From: Moritella sp. 24
Lineage (GTDB): Bacteria; Pseudomonadota; Gammaproteobacteria; Enterobacterales; Moritellaceae
Length of the DNA stretch: 64,000 nt
Assembly (NCBI RefSeq): GCF_018219155.1
Contig: NZ_CP056123.1
Coordinates: 1,993,505 to 2,057,504 of the forward strand
Reading direction: 5' to 3'
Shown here one piece after another: positions 1 to 9,744 of this stretch (position 1 is its first letter; each line of letters opens with the position of its first letter). Below the pieces are notes generated by a model, which worked only from the letters and a program-made list of their open reading frames with translations, was not told the origin of the DNA and did not search any database. The translations under genes were made by a program, and so were the position numbers.

Positions 1-1
1 C

Positions 2-460
2 AGCACTGTCTTTCCGGAAAGCTTACGTGTAGTCGAACGTCATAACCGCTTATTAAATTTTGCAATTATCGATATAGATAATTTTAAACAGTTTAATGAT
101 AATTATGGTCATCTAGCAGGTGATAATGCGCTTGTCATCATTTCTAATCTGTTAAAAAATAAACTATTACGCGCAGATGATTATATATTCCGGCTCGGTG
201 GTGAAGAGTTCGGCTTGTTATTTTATGCAGATGATGATATTGCCGCATCGAGGTTTGCCGATGATATTAGACTTGCAGTGCAAGCTCTTGGTATACCGCA
301 CAAGGCCAATAATGGTTATGGTTGTGTGACGATATCATTAGGGATGGTGACGATTAAGCATTCAAATAAAGATATGCTTACGCTATATGAAATGGCCGAT
401 AGTTTATTGTATAAAGTGAAAGAGACAGGTAAGAATCAGATATTAACAAAGCTTGTTTAA
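2..460 (+). CDS. GGDEF-domain protein, C-terminal part (diguanylate cyclase)
   Basis: The open frame enters from the left edge, so the start and any sensor region are missing. About 152 residues remain, all within a GGDEF domain. The substrate-binding segment (IDIDNFKQFND) is followed by the signature RLGGEEF near window residue 66. An RxxD inhibitory site (RADD) lies five residues before GGEEF. Enzymes of this family join two GTP into cyclic di-GMP, and the signature is intact, so this copy is predicted active. The C-terminus (Y-K-V-K-E-T-G-K-N) is the usual family ending. It is not an obvious third member of the pair at 9982-13060. Confidence 0.85.
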   Translation, partial: STVFPESLRVVERHNRLLNFAIIDIDNFKQFNDNYGHLAGDNALVIISNLLKNKLLRADDYIFRLGGEEFGLLFYADDDIAASRFADDIRLAVQALGIPHKANNGYGCVTISLGMVTIKHSNKDMLTLYEMADSLLYKVKETGKNQILTKLV

Positions 461-484
461 GGCGCACTGACCCTAAACAAGCTT
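449..484. terminator. hairpin between convergent genes
   Basis: A perfect 11-bp inverted repeat (AAGCTTGTTTA / TAAACAAGCTT) with a 14-nt loop spans the stop of the GGDEF gene and points at the end of the phosphatase gene. Its place between convergent genes suits a bidirectional terminator. Neither side has a strong T-run, so factor-independent termination is uncertain. Confidence 0.45.
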
Positions 485-508
485 GATATTGGCTTTAATC
501 AAATTGAT

Positions 509-2149
509 TTACAGTAATGCATCAACCATTTTTTGATTTAACTCAACATGGTGCTGCATGGTCGAGAATTTTTTCGTTATATTCTCAGGGCCAAACGCAT
601 AGACAGGTACAGGCGCGGCTGTGTGTGTACCCGTTCCCCAAACAACATTTTGAGATGCGCCTAATACTCGCCCAATTAAGTTAGCGTGCACTTCATCGCC
701 ATAAACAAAGAACTCTTTGAAGTCATTTACCTTTGGAAATTCTTTTGCGCTAAGGTATTTATGCCCTTCAACATAGAATTCATTTTCTTCTCGTAAGCTC
801 ACTGGTGTTGCTTGCTCGGCTGTCACTTTAAATACGCTGTAGCTGTTGATTGCATCAGCCCATTGTTGGCCCGTTGTATCTGTGAAGTCCCAATCTGCAT
901 TGACTTTATCCATCATTGCATAGAAAGTACCGCTTTGAGCGTAAAGTTTATCAAGTTGTGAAAGAGCACCAAAGTTGAAGTTTGGCTTGTATTCTTTACC
1001 TTGCATGCCATTGCCCGTTAAGTGCTCTGCTGCAGGTAAATCGTTACGTGAATAACTGAACCCGAAGCTACCTGTTTCATGATCGGCGGTGATAACGACA
1101 AGTGTGTCATCACGATCTTTTACCCATTCATAAACTGCGGCTACGGCTTCATCAAACTTGATTAACTCATGTAACATCCAACCTGCATCGTTCACGTGAC
1201 CTGCCCAGTCAATCTGACCACCTTCAATCATTAAGAAGAAACCATCTTCATCTTTAGACAGTACATCCAATGCTTTTATGGTCATGTCTCGTAATGAGGG
1301 TTGTGTACAGCTGTTATCTTTTGTGCAGGCAGTATAAGCAATACCGTCAGCCATTCCTGAGTTGGCAAATAAACCGAGTAACTTAGTGCTGTCTGATGCT
1401 GCAAGTTGGTCTTTATCAAATGCGAGACTGTAGCCGTATTGATCTTTCGCTTCTAATAGCAAGTTACGTTGGTCTTTACGTTTTGATTTTTTATAAACGC
1501 TATCAGGTGCGCCTAATGCAGCCATTTGGTTACGGTTTACTTGGTTTGTTTTTATATCAGACGGTAGGAAGAAACGTGCACCGCCTGATAGCATTACATC
1601 GACATTACCTGAAGCGATAAGTTGTTCTGCAATTTGAGCTTCGTATGAGCGGTGTGGTTGATGAGCTGCGAATGCAGCGGGCGTTGCATGAGTAATACGT
1701 GTATCAGAAACCAGTCCTGTTGCTTTCCCTTGTGCTTTGGCTTTCTCTAAGATGGTTTCAACAATATTCCCTTGATTGTCTAAACCGATCATTTCAGAGC
1801 CTGATGCAACACCGGTTGCCAGTTGCGTTGCCGAACAAGCTGAATCAACGACAAGGCTGCCAGTGCTTCCGTAAGGGGCGTTTAATGACAGACCCATTTG
1901 ACCAGCATCTGCAAATGTTGATAAAGCTGTTTTATTGTTCTTTTCGTTGTAGATAGAAAGGGGAGCTCGTTGTGCATACTCTTCTAGTAGGCCAACTTGC
2001 TGAGGTCCCATACCATCACCAATCATTAAAATGACGTTTTTAACTTTGGTCGGTGCTGGCGTATTCACGATAGAATCTGTCGTACTGTTACACGCACTCA
2101 GTAATACACTTGAAATCGCAAGCATTAATACACTATTTTTAATCATCAT
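509..2149 (-). CDS. alkaline phosphatase, lipoprotein (PhoA family)
   Basis: Predicted phosphomonoesterase that releases phosphate from organic esters outside the cytoplasm. The N-terminus is a lipoprotein signal with lipobox LLSAC (Cys20), so the protein is probably membrane-anchored. Family motifs are present: metal-binding GDGMG near residue 45, the nucleophile segment DSACSATQ (Ser103) and a later TADHETG metal site. At 546 aa it is longer than E. coli PhoA and resembles the larger marine-bacterial type. It is divergent from a phospholipase C-like gene, and a candidate Pho box lies about 60 bp upstream, suggesting phosphate-starvation control. Family call is firm; substrate preference is not known. 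Confidence 0.9.
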   Translation of the reverse strand: MMIKNSVLMLAISSVLLSACNSTTDSIVNTPAPTKVKNVILMIGDGMGPQQVGLLEEYAQRAPLSIYNEKNNKTALSTFADAGQMGLSLNAPYGSTGSLVVDSACSATQLATGVASGSEMIGLDNQGNIVETILEKAKAQGKATGLVSDTRITHATPAAFAAHQPHRSYEAQIAEQLIASGNVDVMLSGGARFFLPSDIKTNQVNRNQMAALGAPDSVYKKSKRKDQRNLLLEAKDQYGYSLAFDKDQLAASDSTKLLGLFANSGMADGIAYTACTKDNSCTQPSLRDMTIKALDVLSKDEDGFFLMIEGGQIDWAGHVNDAGWMLHELIKFDEAVAAVYEWVKDRDDTLVVITADHETGSFGFSYSRNDLPAAEHLTGNGMQGKEYKPNFNFGALSQLDKLYAQSGTFYAMMDKVNADWDFTDTTGQQWADAINSYSVFKVTAEQATPVSLREENEFYVEGHKYLSAKEFPKVNDFKEFFVYGDEVHANLIGRVLGASQNVVWGTGTHTAAPVPVYAFGPENITKKFSTMQHHVELNQKMVDALL

Positions 2150-2207
2150 AAATCCCTATAAATGTTTAATCTAGTTGTTTTTATTGCCGCTAGAGTATAA
2201 AAAAAAT

Positions 2208-2225
2208 GTGACAGTTATATGAATT
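2208..2225 (-). promoter_or_regulatory. candidate Pho box upstream of the alkaline phosphatase
   Basis: On the minus strand the sequence reads AATTCAT-ATAA-CTGTCAC: two 7-bp half sites with a 4-bp AT spacer, like the PhoB consensus CTGTCAT-AWAW-CTGTCAT. The second half matches 6/7 and the first 4/7. A -10-like TATACT follows about 8 bp downstream, close to the E. coli phoA arrangement. PhoB regulation is inferred. Confidence 0.5.
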
Positions 2226-2461
2226 TGATAATAATATATAAAGTAAATACTTATAAATTAACATGTATTTGTTTTTTAATGGGTAAGCTGTATCAGTAAG
2301 GCCGAGCGTATTAATAATGCGATACGAGTTGTGCTTGATAACGCAATATGAAGAATACTTACAACGCCATACAATAATTCGATAATAAATCATTTATAAT
2401 CAGACATTACTATGTCGCTATTACCTATATACATAGTGATTACTCATTTCAAAGGAATGTT
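2226..2461. other. intergenic region, divergent phosphatase / phospholipase promoters
   Basis: AT-rich spacer between two divergent secreted-enzyme genes. Apart from the Pho box at its left edge and the ribosome-binding site AAAGGA a few bases before the ATG at 2462, I see no clear element. No second good Pho box was found for the rightward gene. Confidence 0.5.
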
Positions 2462-3817
2462 ATGTCTATTAAGACGATGTTTAAAAGTCAGCTAAAAACC
2501 ACCTTGGCTGCATTATTGTGTAGCAGCGCTGTTATCGGTCAAGCAAATGCATGGTCTGAGCATAGCTTGATTACTTACCCAATATTGAAAACCATGCCTG
2601 AAGTTGCAGAGCAAGCACCTATCAAGGTAGAGACACTGGCTGAATTTGTGTCAGCAGAGGCGAAGGGATTAGAAAAACTGTTAGCGACGAACGAAGCATG
2701 GTTACGTCAAAACACCCCTTATTATAAACCGCGACCTGATGCATTGGCGTTTGATGCTAATGGACCGAATGATGCGTTAGTACAAAACTTTATTCATGCG
2801 ATACGTATTAACCCCAATGCTCGTGTTAATCCATATATTCAGTTATTACCAGGGCAGGATACCCAAGGGCGTCGTCGCATGGCTGCATCTGAGGTGGCTG
2901 TATTCTCGAACTTAGATAATTACAACAAGATGACGTTTGTAGAAGTAAAGCCGGGTGAGATGGTAACGCCAATTGAAGTGTTGGTGTCGGCGAATGACGA
3001 TCCTGATAATGGCCTTGATATCGGTTTATTTGAAGACAGTAATACTGCATACGGCACACAGTACGGTTTTGGCAATCAAGCATTCGGTAACCCAGCGTTA
3101 GAATACAGTACACAAGCGCCGTTCCATATGGGGTTTTATTATGAATCAAGTGTTTTATATACGTTAGCGCCGTTTTTGCGTGATACTTTCCCTCATTATC
3201 GTGTGCATATGTATAAAGCGTTATCTGAATATGCTTTCAGTACTGGTCATGATTACTGGGGGTGGCGCTTTATGGGGTGGGGGATGCATTACATCGGTGA
3301 CATTGCCCAATCATACCATTCAACATTACAACCGGGTGTGAGTACAGCATCGAGCTTATGGATTAATGCTAAAGACATGATGGGGTTCCCACAGGGCAAG
3401 GTAGATGCGATTCAACTACTGTCTAATCGTCATTTAGTAATCGAAGAATTTCAAGAGATTATTACCAAGCACGCTTATGAAAATAACGACTTTAGTAGTG
3501 TCTTATTTACAGCACTAGCGACTGATACTCCAGTGATTGAGTACACTCATTCGACATTTGTAGAGGTCTTCGCTAAAAACTCACACGCTAAATCAGAGAA
3601 ATTGGCTGATTACCTTGAGCGCTGGGTACCTGCGAAATTAGTGAGTGATCCAAGCTTTGAAGTTGATGGCAGTAAAGAGCTCGATATGCTGATTGATGAA
3701 ATTCGCGAACAGCATGGTGAAGAAGGGGTGACAAAAATGACTAATTTGCTTGCCGAGTTTATGCTTGACCATAATGCTAATACGCGCAGTTATGTGAATG
3801 CTATTTTGAATCATTGA
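2462..3817 (+). CDS. secreted zinc-dependent phospholipase C / S1-P1 nuclease-like protein
   Basis: Has a signal peptide of about 30 residues ending QANA, so the mature protein begins with Trp (WSEHSLITYPIL). A mature N-terminal Trp followed by a conserved His is the zinc-ligand arrangement of zinc-dependent phospholipases C and related P1 nucleases. Further ligand-like residues lie in HDYWGWRFMGWG and HYIGDIAQSYH (residues about 260-290). The enzyme should act outside the cytoplasm on phosphodiesters such as phospholipid head groups. At 451 aa it is longer than the Bacillus enzymes (about 245 mature residues). Divergent from alkaline phosphatase, which fits a phosphorus-acquisition pair. Superfamily is well supported; the exact substrate is not. 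Confidence 0.75.
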   Translation: MSIKTMFKSQLKTTLAALLCSSAVIGQANAWSEHSLITYPILKTMPEVAEQAPIKVETLAEFVSAEAKGLEKLLATNEAWLRQNTPYYKPRPDALAFDANGPNDALVQNFIHAIRINPNARVNPYIQLLPGQDTQGRRRMAASEVAVFSNLDNYNKMTFVEVKPGEMVTPIEVLVSANDDPDNGLDIGLFEDSNTAYGTQYGFGNQAFGNPALEYSTQAPFHMGFYYESSVLYTLAPFLRDTFPHYRVHMYKALSEYAFSTGHDYWGWRFMGWGMHYIGDIAQSYHSTLQPGVSTASSLWINAKDMMGFPQGKVDAIQLLSNRHLVIEEFQEIITKHAYENNDFSSVLFTALATDTPVIEYTHSTFVEVFAKNSHAKSEKLADYLERWVPAKLVSDPSFEVDGSKELDMLIDEIREQHGEEGVTKMTNLLAEFMLDHNANTRSYVNAILNH

Positions 3818-3824
3818 TATTAAC

Positions 3825-3879
3825 CATGAAAGCGGTAAGCAGGCTATGTTGTTTATCGCTTTCATGACTGGTTTTTTTT
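3825..3879 (+). terminator. terminator after the phospholipase-like gene
   Basis: Imperfect 16-bp stem (CATGAAAGCGGTAAGC / GTTTATCGCTTTCATG, two mismatched pairs) with a 10-nt loop, then ACTGG and a run of eight T. It lies just after the stop codon at 3817. Confidence 0.7.
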
Positions 3880-3956
3880 GTATACACTGGTTTGCATAAA
3901 TTAACATTCTCCTTATCCATGTGATCACGTGGATTAGACATAATTAGGTATACCCA

Positions 3957-4895
3957 TTGATACAAGACCGCGCCAGCCAAATGGTTCTCTTCCATACCCT
4001 AGTACAAACCGGTAACTTTACTTCTGCAGCACATACGTTAGGCGTTTCTGTCTCGCATATGAGTAAACAGTTAAAAAGTTTAGAAGCAGATTTAAATGTA
4101 AAACTTGTGCAGCGATCTACACGCAGTTTCACCTTAACGGAAGCCGGGCAGCAGTTTTCAACGTATTGTGCTCAAGTCGTTAATCAGGTGCAAGATGCCA
4201 ACATTATGATGGAAAACCTAAAGGATGATGTTTCTGGTGTTCTTCGGTTAGGGGTATCGCAATCATTTGGTGCGATCCATATTATTCCTGCAATTGAACA
4301 GTTCCGTAAAAAATACCCTGATTTACGTGTTGAAGTGAGCTTGTTTGATTATAAATCCAATATGATCGATGACGGTTTAGATTTATGGCTAACGAATATA
4401 GATAATATCTCAGAGGGCTATGTCGCACAGCGGTTAGCAGATACTAGTTTTGTGGTTGCAGCCTCACCGGAATATCTGATTAATCATACTGCACCTGCTC
4501 ACCCTCAAGATCTTGAAGAACATAATTGCTTGATATATCAAAACCGTGAACGTAACTATGGTGTGTGGGCTTTTAAAAAAGACGAAGAAGAATTATACGT
4601 TAATGTGAATGGTAACTACCGTGTCGATCTTGCTGAAGCGATCCGTGATGCGGCGATATCGGGGTGGGGCATTGCCTATCTTGCGACTTACTTATTGACT
4701 GATGAATTGAAAACAGGAAAGCTGATTCAACTGTTACCTGAGTGGCAAGCAAGCCAAGTTATGCGTTTTTATGCGGTATACCCAAGCCGTAAACACTTAC
4801 CTAAGAAAATTACGGCGGCGGTGAGTTTCTTTAAAGACTATATTGGTGCACCTTCGTACTGGGATAAAGCGTTAAAATCACAAATAAAAGTGTAA
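3957..4895 (+). CDS. LysR-family transcriptional regulator
   Basis: Typical 312-aa LysR protein. Residues about 5-60 form the winged helix-turn-helix (FTSAAHTLGVSVSHMSKQLKSLEADL), followed by a linker helix and a two-lobed effector-binding domain. The start is a TTG codon, chosen because the helix-turn-helix begins within about 15 residues; no better ATG lies upstream. The spacer to the previous gene holds a terminator, so it is probably transcribed alone. Its target is unknown: neighbours are a phospholipase-like gene and a nucleoside transporter. No signature of a named LysR subgroup was recognised. Confidence 0.88.
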   Translation: MIQDRASQMVLFHTLVQTGNFTSAAHTLGVSVSHMSKQLKSLEADLNVKLVQRSTRSFTLTEAGQQFSTYCAQVVNQVQDANIMMENLKDDVSGVLRLGVSQSFGAIHIIPAIEQFRKKYPDLRVEVSLFDYKSNMIDDGLDLWLTNIDNISEGYVAQRLADTSFVVAASPEYLINHTAPAHPQDLEEHNCLIYQNRERNYGVWAFKKDEEELYVNVNGNYRVDLAEAIRDAAISGWGIAYLATYLLTDELKTGKLIQLLPEWQASQVMRFYAVYPSRKHLPKKITAAVSFFKDYIGAPSYWDKALKSQIKV

Positions 4896-4929
4896 TGACG
4901 ACAACTTATCTTTTGATGTGAAAATATAT

Positions 4930-4943
4930 TTTCCATATGGAAA
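4930..4943. promoter_or_regulatory. 14-bp perfect palindrome upstream of nupC
   Basis: TTTCCATATGGAAA is a perfect dyad in the 214-bp gap between the LysR gene and the nucleoside transporter. It could be an operator for either gene, but the binding protein is unknown and AT-rich dyads of this size can occur by chance. Confidence 0.3.
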
Positions 4944-5109
4944 TAATATGGGTTGGCGAATACGTTAAACCCTTTAAAAACACTGACCTAGCTACGATAC
5001 TGTAAATCGTAATATTTAGCTGTAACAATCAGTTAACGTATTGTAGTTGCTGTTAAAAATACCACTGTTTACAATGCGCCGAATCCTTTAATTTACAGTG
5101 GTTCACCTC

Positions 5110-6309
5110 ATGATTTCTTTACTTGGTATAATGGCAATTCTCTTAACGGCTATTATCTTTTCAAAAGATCGTCGTAATATCCCATTGCGTACCGTCATCC
5201 TAGCATTTGGCTTACAGATTTCTTTTGCACTTTTAGTATTATATTTTCCAGCAGGCAAAGAAGTATTAAATAGCGTCAGCCTTGCTGTTTCAAAAGTGAT
5301 TGATTATGGACAAGAAGGTATTAACTTTATCTTTGGCGGCTTAACCTCTGGCGGTTTTGTATTTGCGATTAATGTATTGGGTATCATTGTATTTTTCTCG
5401 GCTTTAATATCAGCCTTGTATCATATTGGTATCATGACTCGAGTGATTAATATCATTGGTGGTGGTATTCAGAAGTTATTGGGCACGGGTCGTGCTGAAT
5501 CACTGTCTGCAACAGCGAATATTTTTGTGGGCTTAATTGAAGCTCCGCTAATCGTTAAACCGTATTTGAAACACATGACAGACTCGCAGTTCTTTGCTGT
5601 GATGACATGTGGACTTGCTTCTGTTGCTGGTGGCACGTTAGTCGGTTATTCAATGATGGGTGTTGAAATGAAGTACTTAATTGCAGCTTCATTCATGTCT
5701 GCACCTGCAGGCTTATTAATGGCTAAACTGTTATTCCCACCTTCTGCAGACGACAACAATCACGATGAAGTAACCAATGTTGAAATACCACGTGCAACCA
5801 ATGTTGTTGAAGCCTTAGCCGACGGTGCTATGTCTGGTTTAAGCATTGCAGCTTCTGTTGGTGCAACACTTTTAGCGTTTGTCAGTGTTATCGCATTACT
5901 TAATGGTATGTTGGCTGGAATTGGCGATTGGTTTGGCGTGGCGTTAAGCTTTGAGCTTATTTTAGGCTACTTCTTTGCACCTGTGGCTTGGTTGATTGGT
6001 GTGCCTTGGAATGAAGCTAATATCGCGGGTTCATTAATTGGTAATAAGATTGTTGTGAATGAATTTGTTGCTTTCATGCAGCTAATGGAAGTGCAGGACC
6101 AGCTGAGTGAGCACTCAACTGCGATTGTTACATTTGCATTGTGTGGTTTTGCTAATATTAGCACCATGGCAATGTTAATCGGCGGTTTAGGCAGTGTGGT
6201 ACCTGAGCGACGCGAGTTTATTTCTCGTCATGGTTTCCGTGCTATTTTCGCTGGTGTACTTGCAAACTTAATGAGCGCATCACTTGCAGGTGTCATCTTA
6301 AGTTTATAA
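5110..6309 (+). CDS. nupC: concentrative nucleoside transporter (CNT family, NupC-like)
   Basis: Inner-membrane, cation-coupled nucleoside importer. About 400 aa, the same length as E. coli NupC. Hydrophobic throughout, with CNT features: an N-terminal SKDRRNIPLRTV loop, the gate segment ATANIFVGLIEAPLIVKPYL (residues about 135-155) and the conserved PWNEANIAGSLIGNKIVVNE region in the last third. The ATG at 5110 is used; an in-frame GTG at 5098 would add four residues and cannot be excluded, since neither start has a strong ribosome-binding site. Single gene, followed by a strong terminator. The specific nucleosides carried cannot be told from sequence. Confidence 0.88.
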   Translation: MISLLGIMAILLTAIIFSKDRRNIPLRTVILAFGLQISFALLVLYFPAGKEVLNSVSLAVSKVIDYGQEGINFIFGGLTSGGFVFAINVLGIIVFFSALISALYHIGIMTRVINIIGGGIQKLLGTGRAESLSATANIFVGLIEAPLIVKPYLKHMTDSQFFAVMTCGLASVAGGTLVGYSMMGVEMKYLIAASFMSAPAGLLMAKLLFPPSADDNNHDEVTNVEIPRATNVVEALADGAMSGLSIAASVGATLLAFVSVIALLNGMLAGIGDWFGVALSFELILGYFFAPVAWLIGVPWNEANIAGSLIGNKIVVNEFVAFMQLMEVQDQLSEHSTAIVTFALCGFANISTMAMLIGGLGSVVPERREFISRHGFRAIFAGVLANLMSASLAGVILSL

Positions 6310-6317
6310 CGTGAGTG

Positions 6318-6345
6318 TTGATTGATTGATTGATTGATTGATTGA
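6318..6345. repeat. tetranucleotide microsatellite (TTGA)x7
   Basis: Seven perfect copies of TTGA lie 8 bp after the nupC stop codon and before the terminator, so they are in the 3' untranslated region. Such tracts can vary in length by slippage, but no coding effect is expected here. Confidence 0.9.
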
Positions 6346-6398
6346 TAGAAGCTAGGTGTAGATAGAAACGTTAAATAACATGCAGCGCGTTATAAACT

Positions 6399-6433
6399 AA
6401 AAAGGCTAACAGATTAATCTGTTAGCCTTTTTT
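6399..6433. terminator. bidirectional terminator between nupC and purT
   Basis: Long perfect stem (AAAGGCTAACAGAT / ATCTGTTAGCCTTT) flanked by A-run and T-run, usable by both convergent genes. Confidence 0.92.
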
Positions 6434-6494
6434 AATGTATTAACTTAACGATGGATCAAATATGTTTATATAGACGCATCAAGTATTTACATTA

Positions 6495-7676
6495 TTAATC
6501 AAACGTCACTTCAATGATATTTGCTACTTTCTTTGCTTTATCAATAGCATCAATCGTATTAATACCACGTGCTAAAGCAACACCTAAACGACGTTGACCT
6601 GCGATTTCTGGTTTTCCGAATAGACGGATTTGACTGCCTGTTACAGACGCAAGTGCGGGAGCTAACTGATTAAAACCAATGTTAGTCGAATGACCTTCAG
6701 TTAAGATAACCGCAGATGCAGATGGACCAAACTGTTGGATTTGTGTAATCGGTAATCCGAGAACTGCACGTACATGTAATGCAAATTCAGATAAATCTTG
6801 CGAGATGAGCGTAACCATACCCGTGTCATGTGGGCGTGGTGATACTTCACTAAAGAATACTTCATTGCCACGAATGAAGAGTTCGACACCAAATAGACCG
6901 TAACCGCCTAATTCTTTCACTACAGCAGCAGATACTGCTTGTGCTTTAGCCAGTACCTCGTCGCACATGACTTGAGGCTGCCATGATTCACGGTAGTCAC
7001 CATCCTGTTGGCGATGACCAATAGGATCACAGAAATGGATACCATCGACAGCGCTGATAGTCAGTAGGGTAATTTCGTAATCGAATTTTACAAAACCTTC
7101 AATAATAATGCGGCCAGCACCCGCTCGTCCACCTTCTTGGGCATAGTTCCAAGCTTGTTCTATATCGTCTTCATCACGAATAATACTTTGGCCTTTACCT
7201 GATGAACTCATGACGGGTTTGATCACACATGGAATACCAATTTCTGCGACAGCAGCTTCGTATTCAGTTTTGTTATCGGTAAAGATATAAGGTGAGGTGG
7301 GGAGTTTAAGGGTTTCAGCTGCAAGTAGGCGGATACCTTCACGATCCATCGTCAGTTTAGTCGCACGTGCGGTTGGTACGATATTAACACCTTCTCGTTC
7401 TAATTCGAGTAGGGTGTCTGTTGCGATAGCTTCGATTTCTGGAATAACATAGTGTGGTTTTTCAAGTTCAATAATGCGTCGTAATGCAACACCATCTAGC
7501 ATGCTAATGGTATGGCTGCGATGTGCAACCTGCATGGCTGGCGCATTGTCATAACGGTCAACTGCAATTACTTCAACTCCTAAGCGTTGAAACTCAATAG
7601 CCACTTCTTTTCCAAGTTCACCTGAGCCTAATAGTAATACACGTGTTGCATTTTTGCTGTTGGCTGTACCTAACAT
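6495..7676 (-). CDS. purT: formate-dependent phosphoribosylglycinamide formyltransferase 2 (PurT)
   Basis: Converts glycinamide ribonucleotide, formate and ATP to formyl-GAR, the third step of purine synthesis, without folate. ATP-grasp enzyme of 393 aa, as usual for PurT. The N-terminal PreATP-grasp fold begins [22 protein letters not shown]. The central ATP-binding domain contains [15 protein letters not shown] (residues about 150-165) and the Mg-binding [26 protein letters not shown]. The C-terminal lobe carries the [10 protein letters not shown] segment. It stands alone, convergent with nupC; no PurR-like box was recognised in the 188 bp upstream. Confidence 0.97.
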   Translation of the reverse strand: MLGTANSKNATRVLLLGSGELGKEVAIEFQRLGVEVIAVDRYDNAPAMQVAHRSHTISMLDGVALRRIIELEKPHYVIPEIEAIATDTLLELEREGVNIVPTARATKLTMDREGIRLLAAETLKLPTSPYIFTDNKTEYEAAVAEIGIPCVIKPVMSSSGKGQSIIRDEDDIEQAWNYAQEGGRAGAGRIIIEGFVKFDYEITLLTISAVDGIHFCDPIGHRQQDGDYRESWQPQVMCDEVLAKAQAVSAAVVKELGGYGLFGVELFIRGNEVFFSEVSPRPHDTGMVTLISQDLSEFALHVRAVLGLPITQIQQFGPSASAVILTEGHSTNIGFNQLAPALASVTGSQIRLFGKPEIAGQRRLGVALARGINTIDAIDKAKKVANIIEVTFD

Positions 7677-7864
7677 AACAATTCCCTATTAATTGATTAT
7701 AAATTTGGTGGTCAAACAAATGATAATTCACTAACTTGTTGTATTTTAAGTACTATAGTTTAATTCAACTATATTATTTGGCAGCATGATATAGCGAATT
7801 AAATAAAAATGGAAGTTTTAAGTGATATTTAGGGTGAAATATCTAAAAGAGACTGTTTACTCAA

Positions 7865-8284
7865 TTATGTGGGTATTTGATTCATCACAAAAGTTGATCC
7901 GTACAAACACAACATCAGAATTATCGTAATAATGCAACGACGACGATGAGTCAGGCCGTTTCGATTGAGTAAGCTGGGACGGAATAAAAAATTGAATGGA
8001 TTAAATAAGGTTTGGTAACAGAAGAGTGAAATACCGTTTTTTCTTCCGTGGGTAACTAGTTGATAGAAATAATAAAAAAATCGAATTAATAAAAATGGAA
8101 ACGCGACATAAATAACAGCAATAAAGGACAGTTCAATGGCTTCAATTTGTACTCTTACATTAAATATATTACGCCAATCATGGGTGAAAATCATGATAAA
8201 TAAAGCACTGGAAAATACAGATGCAAAGATAAACAGCAGACAGTAACGGAATAATCGAGACCAGTGAAGAGTCGTATTTCGCAT
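7865..8284 (-). CDS. small multi-pass membrane protein, unknown function
   Basis: Product of 139 aa with about three hydrophobic helices: residues about 12-32, 50-70 and near the C-terminus. The middle is rich in Phe and Tyr. The ATG at 8284 is preferred over an upstream frame start at 8338, because AAGAGG lies six bases before it. It is divergent from pepT and separated from purT by 188 bp, so it is probably a single transcript. No known family or motif recognised. Confidence 0.65.
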   Translation of the reverse strand: MRNTTLHWSRLFRYCLLFIFASVFSSALFIMIFTHDWRNIFNVRVQIEAIELSFIAVIYVAFPFLLIRFFYYFYQLVTHGRKNGISLFCYQTLFNPFNFLFRPSLLNRNGLTHRRRCIITIILMLCLYGSTFVMNQIPT

Positions 8285-8447
8285 GCAAACCTCTTGGGTG
8301 TAACTTAATAATATGTAGATTTTTGTGCTATAGATCATCCTTGAATTGAAATTACATACCTATTTATGATTAAGAACAAGTTGTTATCGGCTTTTGTTTA
8401 GCATAATAGCCACACATCATTATTACTTACCTCATGAAGGCTTTTTT

Positions 8448-9674
8448 ATGACAACATTAATTGAACGTTTTTTGCGCTACGTAAGTTTTGATACTCAATC
8501 TGATCATACTGTTGATGCCTGTCCAAGCACATCTGGACAACAAGTATTAGCTCAGCAACTACAGCAAGAGCTCATTGCATTAAACCTTGAAAGCGTCAAG
8601 CTAGATAGTAACGGTTACTTAACTGCGCGTTTACCGAGTAATATTAGCACAAGTGTGCCAACTATCGGGTTTATTGCCCATATGGACACCGCGCCTGATG
8701 CATCTGGTAAAGATGTCAATCCTCAGATTGTTGAGAATTATCAAGGAGGTGATGTTTCTTTAGGTCACGGAGAAATTTTATCGCCATCTATGTATCCTGA
8801 ATTAAATCAGCTACACGGCGATACATTAATCACAACTGATGGTTCTACATTATTAGGTGCAGATAACAAAGCGGGTATTGCAGAAATTATTACTGCCATT
8901 GCTTATTTACAGGCAAACCCTGAAATTAAGCATGGTGATATTTGTATTGGTTTTACACCGGATGAAGAGATTGGTCGTGGAGCAAACCTATTCGATGTAA
9001 AAGATTTTGGGGCAGAGTGGGCATACACTATTGATGGCGGTCCTGTTGGTGAACTAGAATTTGAAAACTTTAATGCTAGTTCTGCCGATGTAATATGTCA
9101 TGGCGTTAATGTTCACCCTGGTTCAGCGAAAGATAAAATGGTGAACAGCATGGGTATGGCTGCTAAATTCCAAGCCATGATGCCTTCAGATGAAACACCT
9201 GAATGTACTGAAGGTTACGAAGGCTTTTATCACCTAAATGCAATGCAGACGAGTGTGGCGAAAACAACGCTAAGCTATATCATCCGAGATTTTGATACGG
9301 CAGGGTTGGCTGAACGTAAAGCATTCATGCAGCAAAAAGTAGCTGAATTAAACGAAGTACTTGGTTGCGAGCGAATTGAACTGAAAATCAGTGATAGTTA
9401 CAATAATATGCGTGAAATGGTTGAGCCACACGCACATATTATTGATCTAGCGAAACAAGCGATGATTGATGTTGACGTTCAGCCTGACATTAAACCGATC
9501 CGTGGTGGGACTGATGGTGCTAGATTGTCATTTATGGGACTTCCGTGCCCGAATGTCTTTACTGGTGGCTATAATTTCCATGGTATCCATGAGTTTATTA
9601 CTGTGGAAGGAATGGAAAAATCGGTTCGAGTTATTGTTAGACTAGCTGAACTTACCGCGAAGAAATACGTATAA
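8448..9674 (+). CDS. pepT: peptidase T (tripeptide aminopeptidase)
   Basis: Cytoplasmic zinc peptidase of the M20 family that removes the N-terminal residue from tripeptides. The ATG at 8448 gives 408 aa, the same length as the E. coli enzyme, and has AAGG eight bases upstream; a frame-open extension to 8394 lacks support. Metal-site residues are in AHMDT (His78, Asp80), LLGADNKAG and [10 protein letters not shown]. The C-terminal motif [17 protein letters not shown] and the late His in FHGIHEF are intact. Single gene with its own terminator. In enterobacteria pepT is induced without oxygen; no FNR box was identified here. Confidence 0.97.
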   Translation: MTTLIERFLRYVSFDTQSDHTVDACPSTSGQQVLAQQLQQELIALNLESVKLDSNGYLTARLPSNISTSVPTIGFIAHMDTAPDASGKDVNPQIVENYQGGDVSLGHGEILSPSMYPELNQLHGDTLITTDGSTLLGADNKAGIAEIITAIAYLQANPEIKHGDICIGFTPDEEIGRGANLFDVKDFGAEWAYTIDGGPVGELEFENFNASSADVICHGVNVHPGSAKDKMVNSMGMAAKFQAMMPSDETPECTEGYEGFYHLNAMQTSVAKTTLSYIIRDFDTAGLAERKAFMQQKVAELNEVLGCERIELKISDSYNNMREMVEPHAHIIDLAKQAMIDVDVQPDIKPIRGGTDGARLSFMGLPCPNVFTGGYNFHGIHEFITVEGMEKSVRVIVRLAELTAKKYV

Positions 9675-9711
9675 TATGAGTGGTTACTTGATTCGTCTAA
9701 GCTAACTCGTC

Positions 9712-9744
9712 AAGCCAATTTATGGAAACATAAATTGGCTTTTA
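9712..9744 (+). terminator. terminator after pepT
   Basis: Perfect 13-bp stem AAGCCAATTTATG / CATAAATTGGCTT with a GAAA tetraloop, followed by TTATT, beginning 38 bp after the stop. Confidence 0.85.

Noticed and set aside
2190-2393. 67-codon minus-strand frame
   Set aside because: Lies in the AT-rich promoter region between divergent genes, has no good ribosome-binding site and no domain-like composition.
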